Shown: positions 35,040 through 44,076 of the stretch, one piece after another
Numbering within the stretch: position 1 is the stretch's first letter
Layout: the number at the start of each line of letters is the position of its first letter
Origin: Streptomyces sp. NBRC 110611
GTDB lineage: Bacteria; Actinomycetota; Actinomycetes; Streptomycetales; Streptomycetaceae
Assembly (NCBI RefSeq): GCF_001590865.1
Contig: NZ_BBUY01000006.1
Coordinates: 298,379-352,099 of the forward strand
Reading direction: 5' to 3'
DNA: 53,721 nucleotides
Translations under genes and position numbers: made by a program
The notes under the pieces: model-generated
The model's input: only the letters and a program-made list of their open reading frames with translations
The model's database searches: none
Told to the model about the DNA's origin: nothing

Positions 35040-36566
35040 GTGAGCGAGCGCCCCCGAAACGACGATCCCGACCCGACCGACCCGACCGACGACGCCTTCG
35101 ACGAGCTGGTCGAGGCCGAAACGGACCGGGACCCCGACCTCGCGGTGATCGAGGCCGGCAGCCGGACCCTGCGCGCCCAGGCCGGACCGCCGCAGGGGGA
35201 CCAGGTCCCGGCCCGCCCGGCCGACCCCGAGGTCGACCGTGCGCTGCGCGCCGTCGAGGAGGAACTGGCGGGCCGCTGGGGCGAGACCAAGCTCGACCCG
35301 TCGGTCGAGCGGATCGCGGCGCTGCTGGACATCCTGGGCTCGCCGCAGCGGGCCTACCCGTCCCTCCACATCACCGGCACGAACGGCAAGACCAGTACGG
35401 CCCGCATGATCGAGGCGCTGCTGGGCGCCTTCGACCTGCGCACCGGCCGGTACACGAGCCCGCACGTCCAGTCGATCACCGAGCGGATCAGCCTGGACGG
35501 CAGCCCGATCTCCGCCGAGCGGTTCATCGAGACCTACCGGGACATCGCCCCGTACCTGGAGATGGTCGATGCCCAGCAGGAGTTCCGCCTGTCGTTCTTC
35601 GAGGTGCTGACGGCGATGGCGTACGCCAGCTTCGCGGACGCGCCGGTGGATGTCGCGGTCGTCGAGGTCGGTATGGGCGGCACCTGGGACGCGACGAACG
35701 TGATCGACGGGGACGTCGCCGTGATCACCCCGATCGCGCTGGACCACACCGACCGGCTGGGGGAGACGCCCGAGCAGATCGCCGTGGAGAAGGCCGGGAT
35801 CATCAAGAAGGACGCGACGGTGGTGCTGGCCCAGCAGCCGGTGGAGGCGGCGTCGGTGATGCTCAAGCGCGCGGTCGAGGTGGATGCCACGGTCGCCCGT
35901 GAGGGCATGGAGTTCGGAGTGCTCTCCCGTGAGGTGGCGGTCGGCGGCCAGATGGTGACGCTGCGCGGGCTGGGCGGCGAGTACCCGGACGTCTTCCTTC
36001 CGCTGCACGGTGCGCACCAGGCGCACAACGCCGCGGTGGCGCTCGCCGCGGTCGAGGCGTTCTTCGGCGTCGGTTCGGAGCAGGCCCGGTCGCTCGACAT
36101 CGACACCATCCGCTCCGCGTTCGCCGCGGTCTCCTCGCCGGGCCGGATGGAGGTCGTCCGCCGCAGCCCGACGGTGGTGCTGGACGCGGCGCACAATCCG
36201 GCGGGCGCGCACGCGGCAGCCGAGGCGGTCACCGAGGCGTTCGGTTTCAGCCGGCTGGTGGGCGTGGTCGGCACGAGTGACGACAAGGACGTCCGGGGCT
36301 TCCTGGAGGCGTTCGAGCCGATCTTCGCCGAGGTCGTGGTGACGCGTAATTCCAGCCATCGTGCGACGGATCCCGACGAGCTGGCGGCGGTCGCCGTGGA
36401 GGTCTTCGGGGCCGAGCGGGTGCAGGTCGAACCGCGCCTCGACGACGCCCTGGAGGCGGCGATCACGCTGGCCGAGGAGGAGGGCGAGTTCTCCGGGGCG
36501 GGCGTCCTGGTGACCGGTTCGGTGATCACGGTCGGCGAGGCCCGGATGCTGCTGAGGAGGAGCTGA
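35040..36566 (+). CDS. folC: Folylpolyglutamate synthase / dihydrofolate synthase
   Basis: Adds glutamate to folates and probably also makes dihydrofolate. The 508-residue protein has the Mur-ligase-type P loop ITGTNGKTSTA (GTNGKT at 113-118), SPHVQSITERI and the C-terminal DAAHNPAGAHA. About 70 acidic, proline-rich residues precede the catalytic core and are not part of the usual enzyme. GTG at 35040 is chosen because a -10 lies directly before it; GTG 35016 upstream has no signal. DUF4233 follows after 2 bases. Confidence 0.95.
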   Translation: MSERPRNDDPDPTDPTDDAFDELVEAETDRDPDLAVIEAGSRTLRAQAGPPQGDQVPARPADPEVDRALRAVEEELAGRWGETKLDPSVERIAALLDILGSPQRAYPSLHITGTNGKTSTARMIEALLGAFDLRTGRYTSPHVQSITERISLDGSPISAERFIETYRDIAPYLEMVDAQQEFRLSFFEVLTAMAYASFADAPVDVAVVEVGMGGTWDATNVIDGDVAVITPIALDHTDRLGETPEQIAVEKAGIIKKDATVVLAQQPVEAASVMLKRAVEVDATVAREGMEFGVLSREVAVGGQMVTLRGLGGEYPDVFLPLHGAHQAHNAAVALAAVEAFFGVGSEQARSLDIDTIRSAFAAVSSPGRMEVVRRSPTVVLDAAHNPAGAHAAAEAVTEAFGFSRLVGVVGTSDDKDVRGFLEAFEPIFAEVVVTRNSSHRATDPDELAAVAVEVFGAERVQVEPRLDDALEAAITLAEEEGEFSGAGVLVTGSVITVGEARMLLRRS

Positions 36567-36568
36567 CC

Positions 36569-36916
36569 GTGCGCACGCTGTGTGCCAGCACCCTGATAGG
36601 CGAGTTCTTCGTGATCGGTTTCGCCGGTCTGGTCGCGATGCAGCTGACCGACCTGCCGAAGGCCACGATCTGGACGGTCAGCGGGATCGCGATGCTGCTG
36701 AGCCTCGTGCTGTGCGGGATGCTGGGCCGCCCCGGCGGGGTGCAGCTCGGCTGGGCGCTGCAGATCGCGCTCATCGCCAGCGGTTTCGTCGTACCGACGA
36801 TGTTCTTCCTGGGCGCGGTGTTCGCCGCCCTGTGGTGGGCGTCGGTCCACTTCGGCCGCAAGGTGGACGAGGCGAAGGCGCGTTGGGCGGCGGAATCCCC
36901 CACGGGGAGCGCCTGA
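36569..36916 (+). CDS. DUF4233 membrane protein
   Basis: A 115-residue protein with four hydrophobic stretches (LIGEFFVIGFAGLVAM, ATIWTVSGIAMLLSLVLCGM, GWALQIALIASGFVVPTM, MFFLGAVFAALWWASV) and a short cytoplasmic KVDEAKARW tail. The family sits between folC and ndk throughout actinobacteria. Its function is unknown. GTG at 36569 starts 2 bases after the folC stop, with GAGGAGGAG inside the folC end, so translation is coupled to folC. Confidence 0.88.
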   Translation: MRTLCASTLIGEFFVIGFAGLVAMQLTDLPKATIWTVSGIAMLLSLVLCGMLGRPGGVQLGWALQIALIASGFVVPTMFFLGAVFAALWWASVHFGRKVDEAKARWAAESPTGSA

Positions 36917-37019
36917 CGGCGTGCCTGCGGCGGAAGCGGCCGACCGCCTTCGTGGCCACTCCGGCCCCCCTGTACCCTCAGGGCACCCGCTGACCGTTAC
37001 GTATACAGGGAGCCCCTTC

Positions 37020-37433
37020 GTGAGCCAGCGCACGCTCGTCCTTCTCAAGCCCGACACCGTCAGGCGCGGCCTGATCGGCGAGATCATCGGCCGTATCGAG
37101 AAGAAGGCCGGATGGACGATCAGCGCGCTGGAGCTGCGGACCCTCGACCGGGCCATCCTGGAACAGCACTACGCGGAGCACGTCGGCCGGGACTTCTACG
37201 AGCCCCTGGTGGAGTTCATGTCCTCGGGCCCGGTCGTGTCCATGGTCGTCGAGGGCGAGCGGGTGATCGAAGGCGTCCGTGCGCTGGCCGGTCCGACTGA
37301 CCCGATTGCCGCGCCAAGTGGGTCCATTCGTGGGGACTTCGGAACGATCACTCGGGAGAATCTGATCCACGCATCCGATTCCGAAGAGTCCGCCGAGCGC
37401 GAGATCAAGATTTTCTTCCCCGCGATTTCCTGA
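37020..37433 (+). CDS. ndk: Nucleoside diphosphate kinase
   Basis: Transfers the gamma phosphate from ATP to NDPs through a phosphohistidine. The 137-residue protein has the classic start RTLVLLKPDTVRRGLIGEII and the active-site H117 in ENLIHASDS. GTG at 37020 has GGGAG about 9 bases upstream. A TACCCT at 36973-36978 could be a -10. A terminator follows at 37466-37493, so it is monocistronic or the last gene of the folC unit. Confidence 0.97.
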   Translation: MSQRTLVLLKPDTVRRGLIGEIIGRIEKKAGWTISALELRTLDRAILEQHYAEHVGRDFYEPLVEFMSSGPVVSMVVEGERVIEGVRALAGPTDPIAAPSGSIRGDFGTITRENLIHASDSEESAEREIKIFFPAIS

Positions 37434-37465
37434 CATCTCGTCAGTTGTAAACCCCTCGTGACCAG

Positions 37466-37493
37466 GGGCGACCGAGAAAATACTCGGTCGCCC
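37466..37493 (+). terminator. ndk terminator
   Basis: Eleven-base arms GGGCGACCGAG and CTCGGTCGCCC around AAAATA, followed by TTT. Confidence 0.85.
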
Positions 37494-37715
37494 TTTGGTG
37501 TATACGACACGATCGGGGGAACGCATCACCCCGACACGACGTCACCATTAAGGGGGACGGGTGCGTGTACGGCTGACAATGGCGGAACAGCCTCCCGGCG
37601 TGTTCGAGTGGATGCACTACGAACTACGATGGAGGCTTCCGCGCCATAGCGCGCATCACCTCCTGCCGACCTCCAGTAAGCATTCGCTCCAGTTGGGAAG
37701 GCCAGACGTATCCTC

Positions 37716-38747
37716 ATGGGGAACAACATGTCGTTCATCGGCCGTGACATGGCTGTCGACCTCGGGACCGCCAACACGCTGGTGTACGTCAGGGGCCGCG
37801 GAATCGTTCTCAACGAACCGTCGGTCGTGGCCATCAACACCAACACCGGCGGCATCCTCGCGGTGGGTGCTGAGGCGAAGAAGATGATCGGACGCACGCC
37901 CGGCAACATCGTCGCCGTGCGGCCCTTGAAGGACGGCGTGATCGCCGACTTCGAAATCACCGAGCGGATGCTCCGCTACTTCATCCTCAAGATCCACAAG
38001 CGGCGCTATCTCGCCCGCCCCCGGGTCGTGGTGTGCGTTCCCTCCGGTATCACCGGAGTTGAGCGCCGCGCGGTCATCGAGGCCTCGACCCAGGCCGGTG
38101 CGCGGCAGGTGCACATCATCGAGGAGCCGATGGCCGCCGCGATCGGGTCCGGTCTGCCGGTCCACGAGGCCACCGGCAACATGGTGGTGGACATCGGCGG
38201 CGGTACGACCGAGGTCGCGGTCATCTCGCTCGGCGGAATCGTCACTGCCCAGTCCATCCGGGTGGCCGGCGACGAGCTGGACAACGCCATCATCCAGCAC
38301 ATCAAGAAGGAGTACAGCCTTCTGCTGGGCGAGCGCACCGCCGAGAGCATCAAGATCACCATCGGTTCGGCGTACGACCTCGAACAGGACGAGCACACCG
38401 AGATCCGCGGCCGTGACCTGGTCTCCGGGCTGCCGAAGACCGTGGTCATCTCGGCCGCCGAGGTCCGCAAGGCCATCGAGGAGCCGGTCAACTCCATTGT
38501 CGACGCGGTCAAGACGACCCTCGACAAGTGCCCGCCGGAGCTGTCCGGCGACGTCATGGACCGCGGCATCGTGCTCACCGGAGGCGGCGCCCTGCTCCGC
38601 GGCCTCGACGAGCGGCTGCGCCGCGAGACCGGTATGCCCATCCACATCGCCGAGGACCCGCTCGACTCTGTCGCGCTCGGTTCCGGCAAGTGCGTCGAGG
38701 AGTTCGAGGCGCTCCAGCAGGTCCTCGACTCCCAGCCCCGCCGATAA
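37716..38747 (+). CDS. mreB: Cell shape/spore wall actin homologue MreB
   Basis: A 343-residue actin-fold ATPase that in streptomycetes acts mainly in spore wall synthesis. Seen: phosphate 1 loop MAVDLGTANTLVYV, phosphate 2 MVVDIGGGTTEVAVISLGG, and the adenosine motif GIVLTGGGALLRGLDERL. ATG at 37716 is used; ATG at 37728 (MSFIGRDMAVDLG) has a GGGGA 5 bases upstream and may be the real start. A hairpin follows the gene, so only part of the transcription may continue into mreC. Confidence 0.97.
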   Translation: MGNNMSFIGRDMAVDLGTANTLVYVRGRGIVLNEPSVVAINTNTGGILAVGAEAKKMIGRTPGNIVAVRPLKDGVIADFEITERMLRYFILKIHKRRYLARPRVVVCVPSGITGVERRAVIEASTQAGARQVHIIEEPMAAAIGSGLPVHEATGNMVVDIGGGTTEVAVISLGGIVTAQSIRVAGDELDNAIIQHIKKEYSLLLGERTAESIKITIGSAYDLEQDEHTEIRGRDLVSGLPKTVVISAAEVRKAIEEPVNSIVDAVKTTLDKCPPELSGDVMDRGIVLTGGGALLRGLDERLRRETGMPIHIAEDPLDSVALGSGKCVEEFEALQQVLDSQPRR

Positions 38748-39055
38748 CCGCCTTGCGGTTCCCGACCGCGCCGCGGCCGTCCTGCGGTCCGCGGCGGTCG
38801 GGCACCGTGGCGGGACGATCCGGTCCACCCCGTCCCGCCGATGTGCTCCGCACAGACGAAACCTTCGCGAAGACGGAACCCCTGATACGGATCACCGCCG
38901 CGAATCGTTGATATACAGGCACCACACCTCCACAGACACGGTGCGCCGGCGTTCACCGCCGCACCGTTACAGCAAGGCACAACGCTCAACTCCCGAACGA
39001 GACCGGCGGGGCCCGCAGCCGGCCGGTCCTACGAGGAAGGACACGGCCGCCGCAC
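38748..39055. other. Intergenic region mreB / mreC (308 bases)
   Basis: Contains the mreB hairpin (38761-38802) and a TTGATATACAGG sequence near 38908 whose GATATA or TATACA could be a -10 for mreC. The separate promoter fits reports of internal mre promoters in S. coelicolor. No gene seen. Confidence 0.5.
38761..38802 (+). terminator. Hairpin after mreB
   Basis: CCCGACCGCGCCGCGG (38761-38776) pairs with CCGCGGCGGTCGGG (38789-38802) with a two-base bulge, 13 bases after the mreB stop. Confidence 0.65.
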
Positions 39056-39988
39056 GTGAGGGACACACGAGAGAGCCGGCTGCTGCTGGTGCTGCTGGTC
39101 GCGATCGCGTTCGCGCTGATCACGGTCGACATCCGCGGCGGTGAACAGTCCCCGCTCGATGGTGCCCGGCAAGTCGCCGCCTCCGCCTTCGGCCCGGTCG
39201 AGAGCGGCGTCGCCCACGTCGTCGACCCGGTGGGCAACGCCATCGGCGCCGTCCGGGACTCCGGCCGCCGGCACAGCCGGATCGCCACGCTGGAGCACGA
39301 GAACGAGGCGCTCAAGGCCAAGCTCGGCTCCTCCGACCGCAACCGCAGCCGCGCCGCCGAGCTCGACAAGATCCTCAAGACCGCCGGCACCGGCCAGTAC
39401 GCCATCAAGGGCGCCCAGGTCATCGCCATCGGCTCGGCCCAGGGCTTCTCCTGGACCGTCACCATCGACGCCGGCAGCCGCGACGGCATCGCCCGGGACA
39501 TGACCGTGCTCAACGGCGACGGTCTGGTCGGCCGGGTCACCACCGTCGGCGCCGACACCTCCACCGTGCTGCTCGCCGCCGACCCGGACTTCACCGTCGG
39601 CACCCGCATGGAGAAGACCAACGAGATCGGCTTCGCCAACGGGCAGGGCGTCAACTCGCTGCGCGTCCAGCTGCTCAACGGCCGGGCCGCGGTCAAGCAG
39701 GGCGACCGGCTGGTCACCTTCGGCTCCAGCAAGGACAAGCCGTTCGTGCCGGGCGTGCCCGTGGGCCGGGTGGTCAAGGTCGAGCCCTCCAACGGCGATC
39801 TGACCCGCATCCTCCAGGTCCGCCCGTTCGTCTCCTTCTCCCAGCTCGACATCGTCGGCGTCGTCGTCCAGCCGCCCCGCGAGGACCCGCGCGACACCGT
39901 CCTGCCGCCCCGGCCCGCGAAGCCCAAGCCGGCGCCCACGGTCACCGTCACGGCCACCCCCTCCGCCAGCGCCTCCCCCAGGGACTGA
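39056..39988 (+). CDS. mreC: Rod shape-determining protein MreC
   Basis: A 310-residue scaffold with one N-terminal membrane helix (LLLVLLVAIAFALITV), a coiled coil (about residues 76-110, IATLEHENEALKAKLG) and the two beta domains of MreC (GSAQGFSWTVTIDAGSRDGI, NGDGLVGRVTTVGADTSTVL). It ends in a proline/threonine-rich extracellular tail of about 40 residues (PAPTVTVTATPSASASP). GTG at 39056 has GAGGAAGGA upstream at a rather long distance of about 15 bases. mreD follows after 3 bases. Confidence 0.95.
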   Translation: MRDTRESRLLLVLLVAIAFALITVDIRGGEQSPLDGARQVAASAFGPVESGVAHVVDPVGNAIGAVRDSGRRHSRIATLEHENEALKAKLGSSDRNRSRAAELDKILKTAGTGQYAIKGAQVIAIGSAQGFSWTVTIDAGSRDGIARDMTVLNGDGLVGRVTTVGADTSTVLLAADPDFTVGTRMEKTNEIGFANGQGVNSLRVQLLNGRAAVKQGDRLVTFGSSKDKPFVPGVPVGRVVKVEPSNGDLTRILQVRPFVSFSQLDIVGVVVQPPREDPRDTVLPPRPAKPKPAPTVTVTATPSASASPRD

Positions 39989-39991
39989 CCG

Positions 39992-40708
39992 ATGCGCATC
40001 AACCGGATCCTGCTCTCCGCCCCGCTGGTGGTCGTCGCCCTCGTCATCCAGGTCGGCGTCCTCGCCCGCCTCCAACTGCCCGGTGCCGTACCGGACCTGC
40101 TGCTGCTCGTCGTCCTAGGCCTCGCGCTGGTCTACGGACACGTCGCCGGCTCGCTCATCGGCTTCTTCGGCGGGCTGCTGGCCGACCTCGCCCCGCCCTC
40201 CGACCACGCCATCGGCCGCTATGCGCTGGTGCTCTGCGTCATCGGCTACATCGCGGGCCTGACCAAGCCGGACACCGGCCAGCACCGCTCGGCGACGCTC
40301 CCGCTGATGGTCGTCATCGGCGCCGCCATCGGCTCCACCCTGATGTACGCCGGGGTCGGCTCGCTCGTCGGCGACACTGCCGCCCGGCACGTCGGCGTCC
40401 TCGGACTGCTGCTCAGTGCCACCTTCTACGACCTGCTGCTGGCGCCCTTCACCGTCCCGCTGGTGATGGCCCTGGCCCGCAGGACGGAACACGAATCGGT
40501 GATCGGCGACGGCACCGGCAGCCCCAGCGGCACGGCGACCAGGGACACCGCGTACGGCTGGCTGCACACCGGCACCGGCCTCAAGTCCAGCCGCGGCGCC
40601 ATGAAGTCCCTGCGCACCGGGACCCGGATCGGCAGCCAGCGCGGCGGACTGCTCGGCAAGTCGTCCCGCGACAAGGCGGGCCGCATCAAGGGGGTCAAGC
40701 GGCTGTGA
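39992..40708 (+). CDS. mreD: Rod shape-determining protein MreD
   Basis: A 238-residue membrane protein with about five helices in the first 170 residues, including AVPDLLLLVVLGLALVYG and GSLIGFFGGLLADLAPP, the family core. A hydrophilic basic C-terminal tail of about 65 residues follows (SSRGAMKSLRTGTRIGSQRG to GRIKGVKRL), unlike the short MreD of rods. ATG at 39992 starts 3 bases after the mreC stop, and its TGA overlaps the next GTG by four bases. Confidence 0.93.
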   Translation: MRINRILLSAPLVVVALVIQVGVLARLQLPGAVPDLLLLVVLGLALVYGHVAGSLIGFFGGLLADLAPPSDHAIGRYALVLCVIGYIAGLTKPDTGQHRSATLPLMVVIGAAIGSTLMYAGVGSLVGDTAARHVGVLGLLLSATFYDLLLAPFTVPLVMALARRTEHESVIGDGTGSPSGTATRDTAYGWLHTGTGLKSSRGAMKSLRTGTRIGSQRGGLLGKSSRDKAGRIKGVKRL

Positions 40709-42855
40709 CCAGTCTTCCGGGAACCCGGACGTCGCGGGTGACGGTCCGGCTCATCGCGCTCCAGATCCTCGTCTTCTCCCTGCTGCTCACCCTCGGCGGC
40801 CGGCTCTGGTACCTGCAGATCCGCAACGGCGAGGAGTACGCCAACGAGGCGCGGAGCAACCACGTCCAGCAGGTCATCGACCCCGCCACCCGCGGCGCCA
40901 TCCTCGACGCGCGCGGCGTACCGCTGGCCGACAACCAGACCCGGCTGGTCGTCTCCGCCAGCCGTACCGAGCTGCTGAAGATGAAGGACGACGGCAAGGC
41001 CGTCCTCGGCCGGCTCGCCAAGGTGCTCGGCATGTCCGAGAAGGAGATCCGCAACAAGGTCCGGCTCTGCGACTCCAAGACACCGCAGCCCTGCTGGAAC
41101 GGCTCCCCCTACCAGCCGATCCCGATCACCGACGAGGCCACCACCCAGCAGGCCCTCCAGATCCGCGAGCGCGCCGAGGAGTTCCCCGGCATCAGCGCCG
41201 AGCCCACCGCCGTCCGCCGCTACCCGTCCCCGGTCGACGCCAACACCGCCCAGGTCCTCGGCTACCTCTCCCCGGTCACCGACGAGGAGATCCAGAAGGC
41301 CAAGAACAGCAACTCGCCGTTCCTGCGCTCCGACCAGATCGGCCGGTCCGGGCTGGAGCGGCGGTACGACGAGTACCTGCGCGGCAAGGCCGCCGTCACC
41401 CGCTACGAGGTCGACAACCTCGGCCGGGTCATCGGCCAGGCCAAGAGCGACAAGGGCCAGGCCGGGTCCAGCCTGATCACCAGCATCGACGCCCGCGTAC
41501 AGGCCATAGCGGAGAAGCAGCTCGACCAGGCCATGAAGGAAGCCCGTAAGCAGATGGACCGCAACACGGGCACCAACTACAAGGCCGACTCGGGCGCCGT
41601 CGTCGTCATGGAGGCGAAGACCGGCCGGGTGGTGGCGATGGCCTCCAACCCCAGCTACGACCCCAACGCCTGGGTCGGCGGGATCTCCGGCAAGGACTAC
41701 GCCCGCCTCACCGGCAAGTCCTCCAACTACCCGCTGCTCAACCGCGCCATCCAGGGGCAGGCCGCGCCCGGCTCGATCTTCAAGGTCGTCTCGACCGCGG
41801 CCTCGGTCAACGCCGGCTACGACTTCAACGGCAGCTACCCCTGCACCAGCTCGTACAGCATCGGCGGCCAGACCTTCATGAACTTCGAGGGCCAGGGGCA
41901 CGGCAGCATCAACCTGGGCCGCGCGCTGGAGGTCTCCTGCGACACCGTCTTCTACCGGCTCGGGCACGAGGAGTGGAAGAAGGACGGCGGGGACAAGCCC
42001 AAGAAGGACGCCCACGACTGGTTCTACAAGACCGCCCACCAGTTCGGGCTCGGCAAGGAGACCGGCATCGACCTCCCCAACGAGGTCTCCGGCCGGGTCC
42101 CCGACCGCCGGTGGAAGAACGCCTTCTGGGAGGCCAACAAGGACGCCTGGTGCGCGCAGGCCAAGGCCTGGCCCAAGAAGAAGGACTTCCACACCAAGCT
42201 CGCCCGGGAGGGCTGCCTCGAAGGCATGAAGCTGCACGCCTACGACTCGATCAACTACGCCATCGGCCAGGGCGACACTCTCGTCACCCCGATCCAGATG
42301 GCGACCATCTACGCCGCGCTCAGCAACGGCGGGACGCTCTACAACCCGTCCGTCGGCAAGGCGATCGTCAGCCCCGACGGCAAGGACATCAAGACGATCA
42401 AACCCACCTCGCACGGCCGGCTGCCCGTCACGCCCGCGACGCTCCGGCAGATGGACGCGGCACTGGCGGGCGTCGCCGAACGCGGTACCGCCGCCTGGCG
42501 CTTCCAGGGCTGGCCGCAGGACAAGATCCCGATGCACGCCAAGACCGGTACCGCCGAGGTCTACGGCAAGCAGACGACCTCGTGGTTCGCGACATACACC
42601 AAGGACTACACGATCGTCATGACGATCTCCCAGGGCGGCACCGGCTCCGGTGCCTCCGGCCCGGCCGTCCGCAACATCTACAACGCCCTCTACGGCGTCG
42701 ACGAGGAGGGCAACATCCACCAGGACGCCGCCCTGCTCCCGAAGCCGCAGGCCGGCCTCCCCAAGATCGAGAGCGACGGCACGATCGCGGCCCAGCCCAT
42801 CAAGCCGTACCGCCTGCCGACGCCGTCGCCGTCCCCCTCGGAGAGCCCACAGTGA
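40705..42855 (+). CDS. mrdA: Penicillin-binding protein 2 (class B transpeptidase)
   Basis: The elongation-type transpeptidase of the Mre/Rod complex, 716 residues, with an N-terminal anchor (LIALQILVFSLLLTLGGRLW), a pedestal domain (RGAILDARGVPLADN) and the catalytic domain. Motifs: S357-IFK in APGSIFKV, S411-C-D in EVSCDTVF and K613-T-G in HAKTGTAE. The region with WCAQAKAWPKKKDFHTKLAR is an insertion typical of the streptomycete enzyme. The C terminus is a PSPSPSES tail. The start overlaps the mreD stop (GTGA), and the end overlaps rodA in the same way. Confidence 0.96.
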   Translation: MTSLPGTRTSRVTVRLIALQILVFSLLLTLGGRLWYLQIRNGEEYANEARSNHVQQVIDPATRGAILDARGVPLADNQTRLVVSASRTELLKMKDDGKAVLGRLAKVLGMSEKEIRNKVRLCDSKTPQPCWNGSPYQPIPITDEATTQQALQIRERAEEFPGISAEPTAVRRYPSPVDANTAQVLGYLSPVTDEEIQKAKNSNSPFLRSDQIGRSGLERRYDEYLRGKAAVTRYEVDNLGRVIGQAKSDKGQAGSSLITSIDARVQAIAEKQLDQAMKEARKQMDRNTGTNYKADSGAVVVMEAKTGRVVAMASNPSYDPNAWVGGISGKDYARLTGKSSNYPLLNRAIQGQAAPGSIFKVVSTAASVNAGYDFNGSYPCTSSYSIGGQTFMNFEGQGHGSINLGRALEVSCDTVFYRLGHEEWKKDGGDKPKKDAHDWFYKTAHQFGLGKETGIDLPNEVSGRVPDRRWKNAFWEANKDAWCAQAKAWPKKKDFHTKLAREGCLEGMKLHAYDSINYAIGQGDTLVTPIQMATIYAALSNGGTLYNPSVGKAIVSPDGKDIKTIKPTSHGRLPVTPATLRQMDAALAGVAERGTAAWRFQGWPQDKIPMHAKTGTAEVYGKQTTSWFATYTKDYTIVMTISQGGTGSGASGPAVRNIYNALYGVDEEGNIHQDAALLPKPQAGLPKIESDGTIAAQPIKPYRLPTPSPSPSESPQ

Positions 42856-44069
42856 CCACCACCGGCCGCACCTCCCGGGCGTTCTCCATCCGGCGCTACA
42901 CCCCCGAGCTCGGCACCTGGGGCAGGCTGACCGCGCGGGGCTCGGTGCTGCGCAGGCTGGACTGGGTGCTGCTGCTGTCCTGCCTGCTGCTGTCCCTCAT
43001 CGGCTCGGTCCTGGTCTTCTCCGCCACCCGCAACCGCACCGAGCTCAACCACGGCGACGAGTACTACTTCTTCCTGCACCATCTGCTGAACGTCGGCATC
43101 GGACTGGCGCTCGCCGGCGGCACGATCTGGCTCGGCCACCGCACCCTGCGCGGCGCCATCCCGGTGCTGTACGTCCTGTCCCTCGTCCTGTCGGTGCTGG
43201 TGCTGACCCCGCTCGGCGCCACCATCAACGGGTCCCGTTCCTGGCTGGCGATCCCCGGCGGCTTCTCCCTCCAGCCCGCCGAGTTCGCGAAGATCACCAT
43301 CGCGCTCGCCATGGCGATGGTCCTGGCGTCCCGGGTCGACGCGGGCGACCGCCCGCACCCCGACCACCGGACCGTCGTCCAGGCCCTGGCCCTCGCCGCG
43401 GTCCCCATCGTGATCATCATGCTGATGCCCGACCTCGGCTCGGTCATGGTGCTCGGCGCCGTCATCCTCGGCGTACTGCTCGCCTCCGGCGCCTCCAACC
43501 GCTGGATCCTCGGCCTGGTGGGCACCGGCGTCGTCGGCTGTGTCGCCATCTGGCAGCTCGGCCTGCTCGACGACTACCAGATCGCCCGCTTCGCGGCGTT
43601 CGCCAACCCGAGCCTCGACCCGGCCGGCGTCGGCTACAACACCAACCAGGCCCGGATCGCCATCGGCGGCGGCGGACTGACCGGTTCCGGCCTCTTCCAC
43701 GGCAGCCAGACCACCGGCCAGTTCGTGCCCGAACAGCAGACCGACTTCATCTTCACCGTCGCCGGTGAGGAACTGGGCTTCCTGGGCGCGGGCCTGATCA
43801 TCCTCCTGCTCGGCGTGGTGATGTGGCGCGCCTGCCGGATCGCCCGCGAGTCCACCGAGCTGTACGGCACGATCGTGGCCGCCGGCATCATCGCCTGGTT
43901 CGCCTTCCAGTCCTTCGAGAACATCGGCATGACCCTCGGCATCATGCCCGTCACCGGTCTGCCGCTGCCGTTCGTCTCGTACGGCGGCACCTCGATGTTC
44001 GCGGTCTGGATCGCCATAGGGCTGCTGCAGTCGATCCGCGTCGGACGCCCGCTGTCCGCCTCGCGCTGA
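42852..44069 (+). CDS. rodA: RodA-type SEDS peptidoglycan polymerase
   Basis: A 405-residue membrane glycosyltransferase of the SEDS family (called Sfr in S. coelicolor) that polymerises lipid II and works with the PBP2 just upstream. Ten membrane helices are expected. Signatures: NGSRSWLAIPGGFSLQPAEF, KITIALAMAM, VPEQQTDFIFTVAGEELGFL and FENIGMTLGIMPVTGLPLPF. The GTG start overlaps the pbp2 stop by GTGA, so synthesis of the two partners is coupled. It is the last gene of the mre operon and nearly abuts (7 bases) a converging gene. Confidence 0.96.
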   Translation: MTTTGRTSRAFSIRRYTPELGTWGRLTARGSVLRRLDWVLLLSCLLLSLIGSVLVFSATRNRTELNHGDEYYFFLHHLLNVGIGLALAGGTIWLGHRTLRGAIPVLYVLSLVLSVLVLTPLGATINGSRSWLAIPGGFSLQPAEFAKITIALAMAMVLASRVDAGDRPHPDHRTVVQALALAAVPIVIIMLMPDLGSVMVLGAVILGVLLASGASNRWILGLVGTGVVGCVAIWQLGLLDDYQIARFAAFANPSLDPAGVGYNTNQARIAIGGGGLTGSGLFHGSQTTGQFVPEQQTDFIFTVAGEELGFLGAGLIILLLGVVMWRACRIARESTELYGTIVAAGIIAWFAFQSFENIGMTLGIMPVTGLPLPFVSYGGTSMFAVWIAIGLLQSIRVGRPLSASR

Positions 44070-44076
44070 CGCCGGG

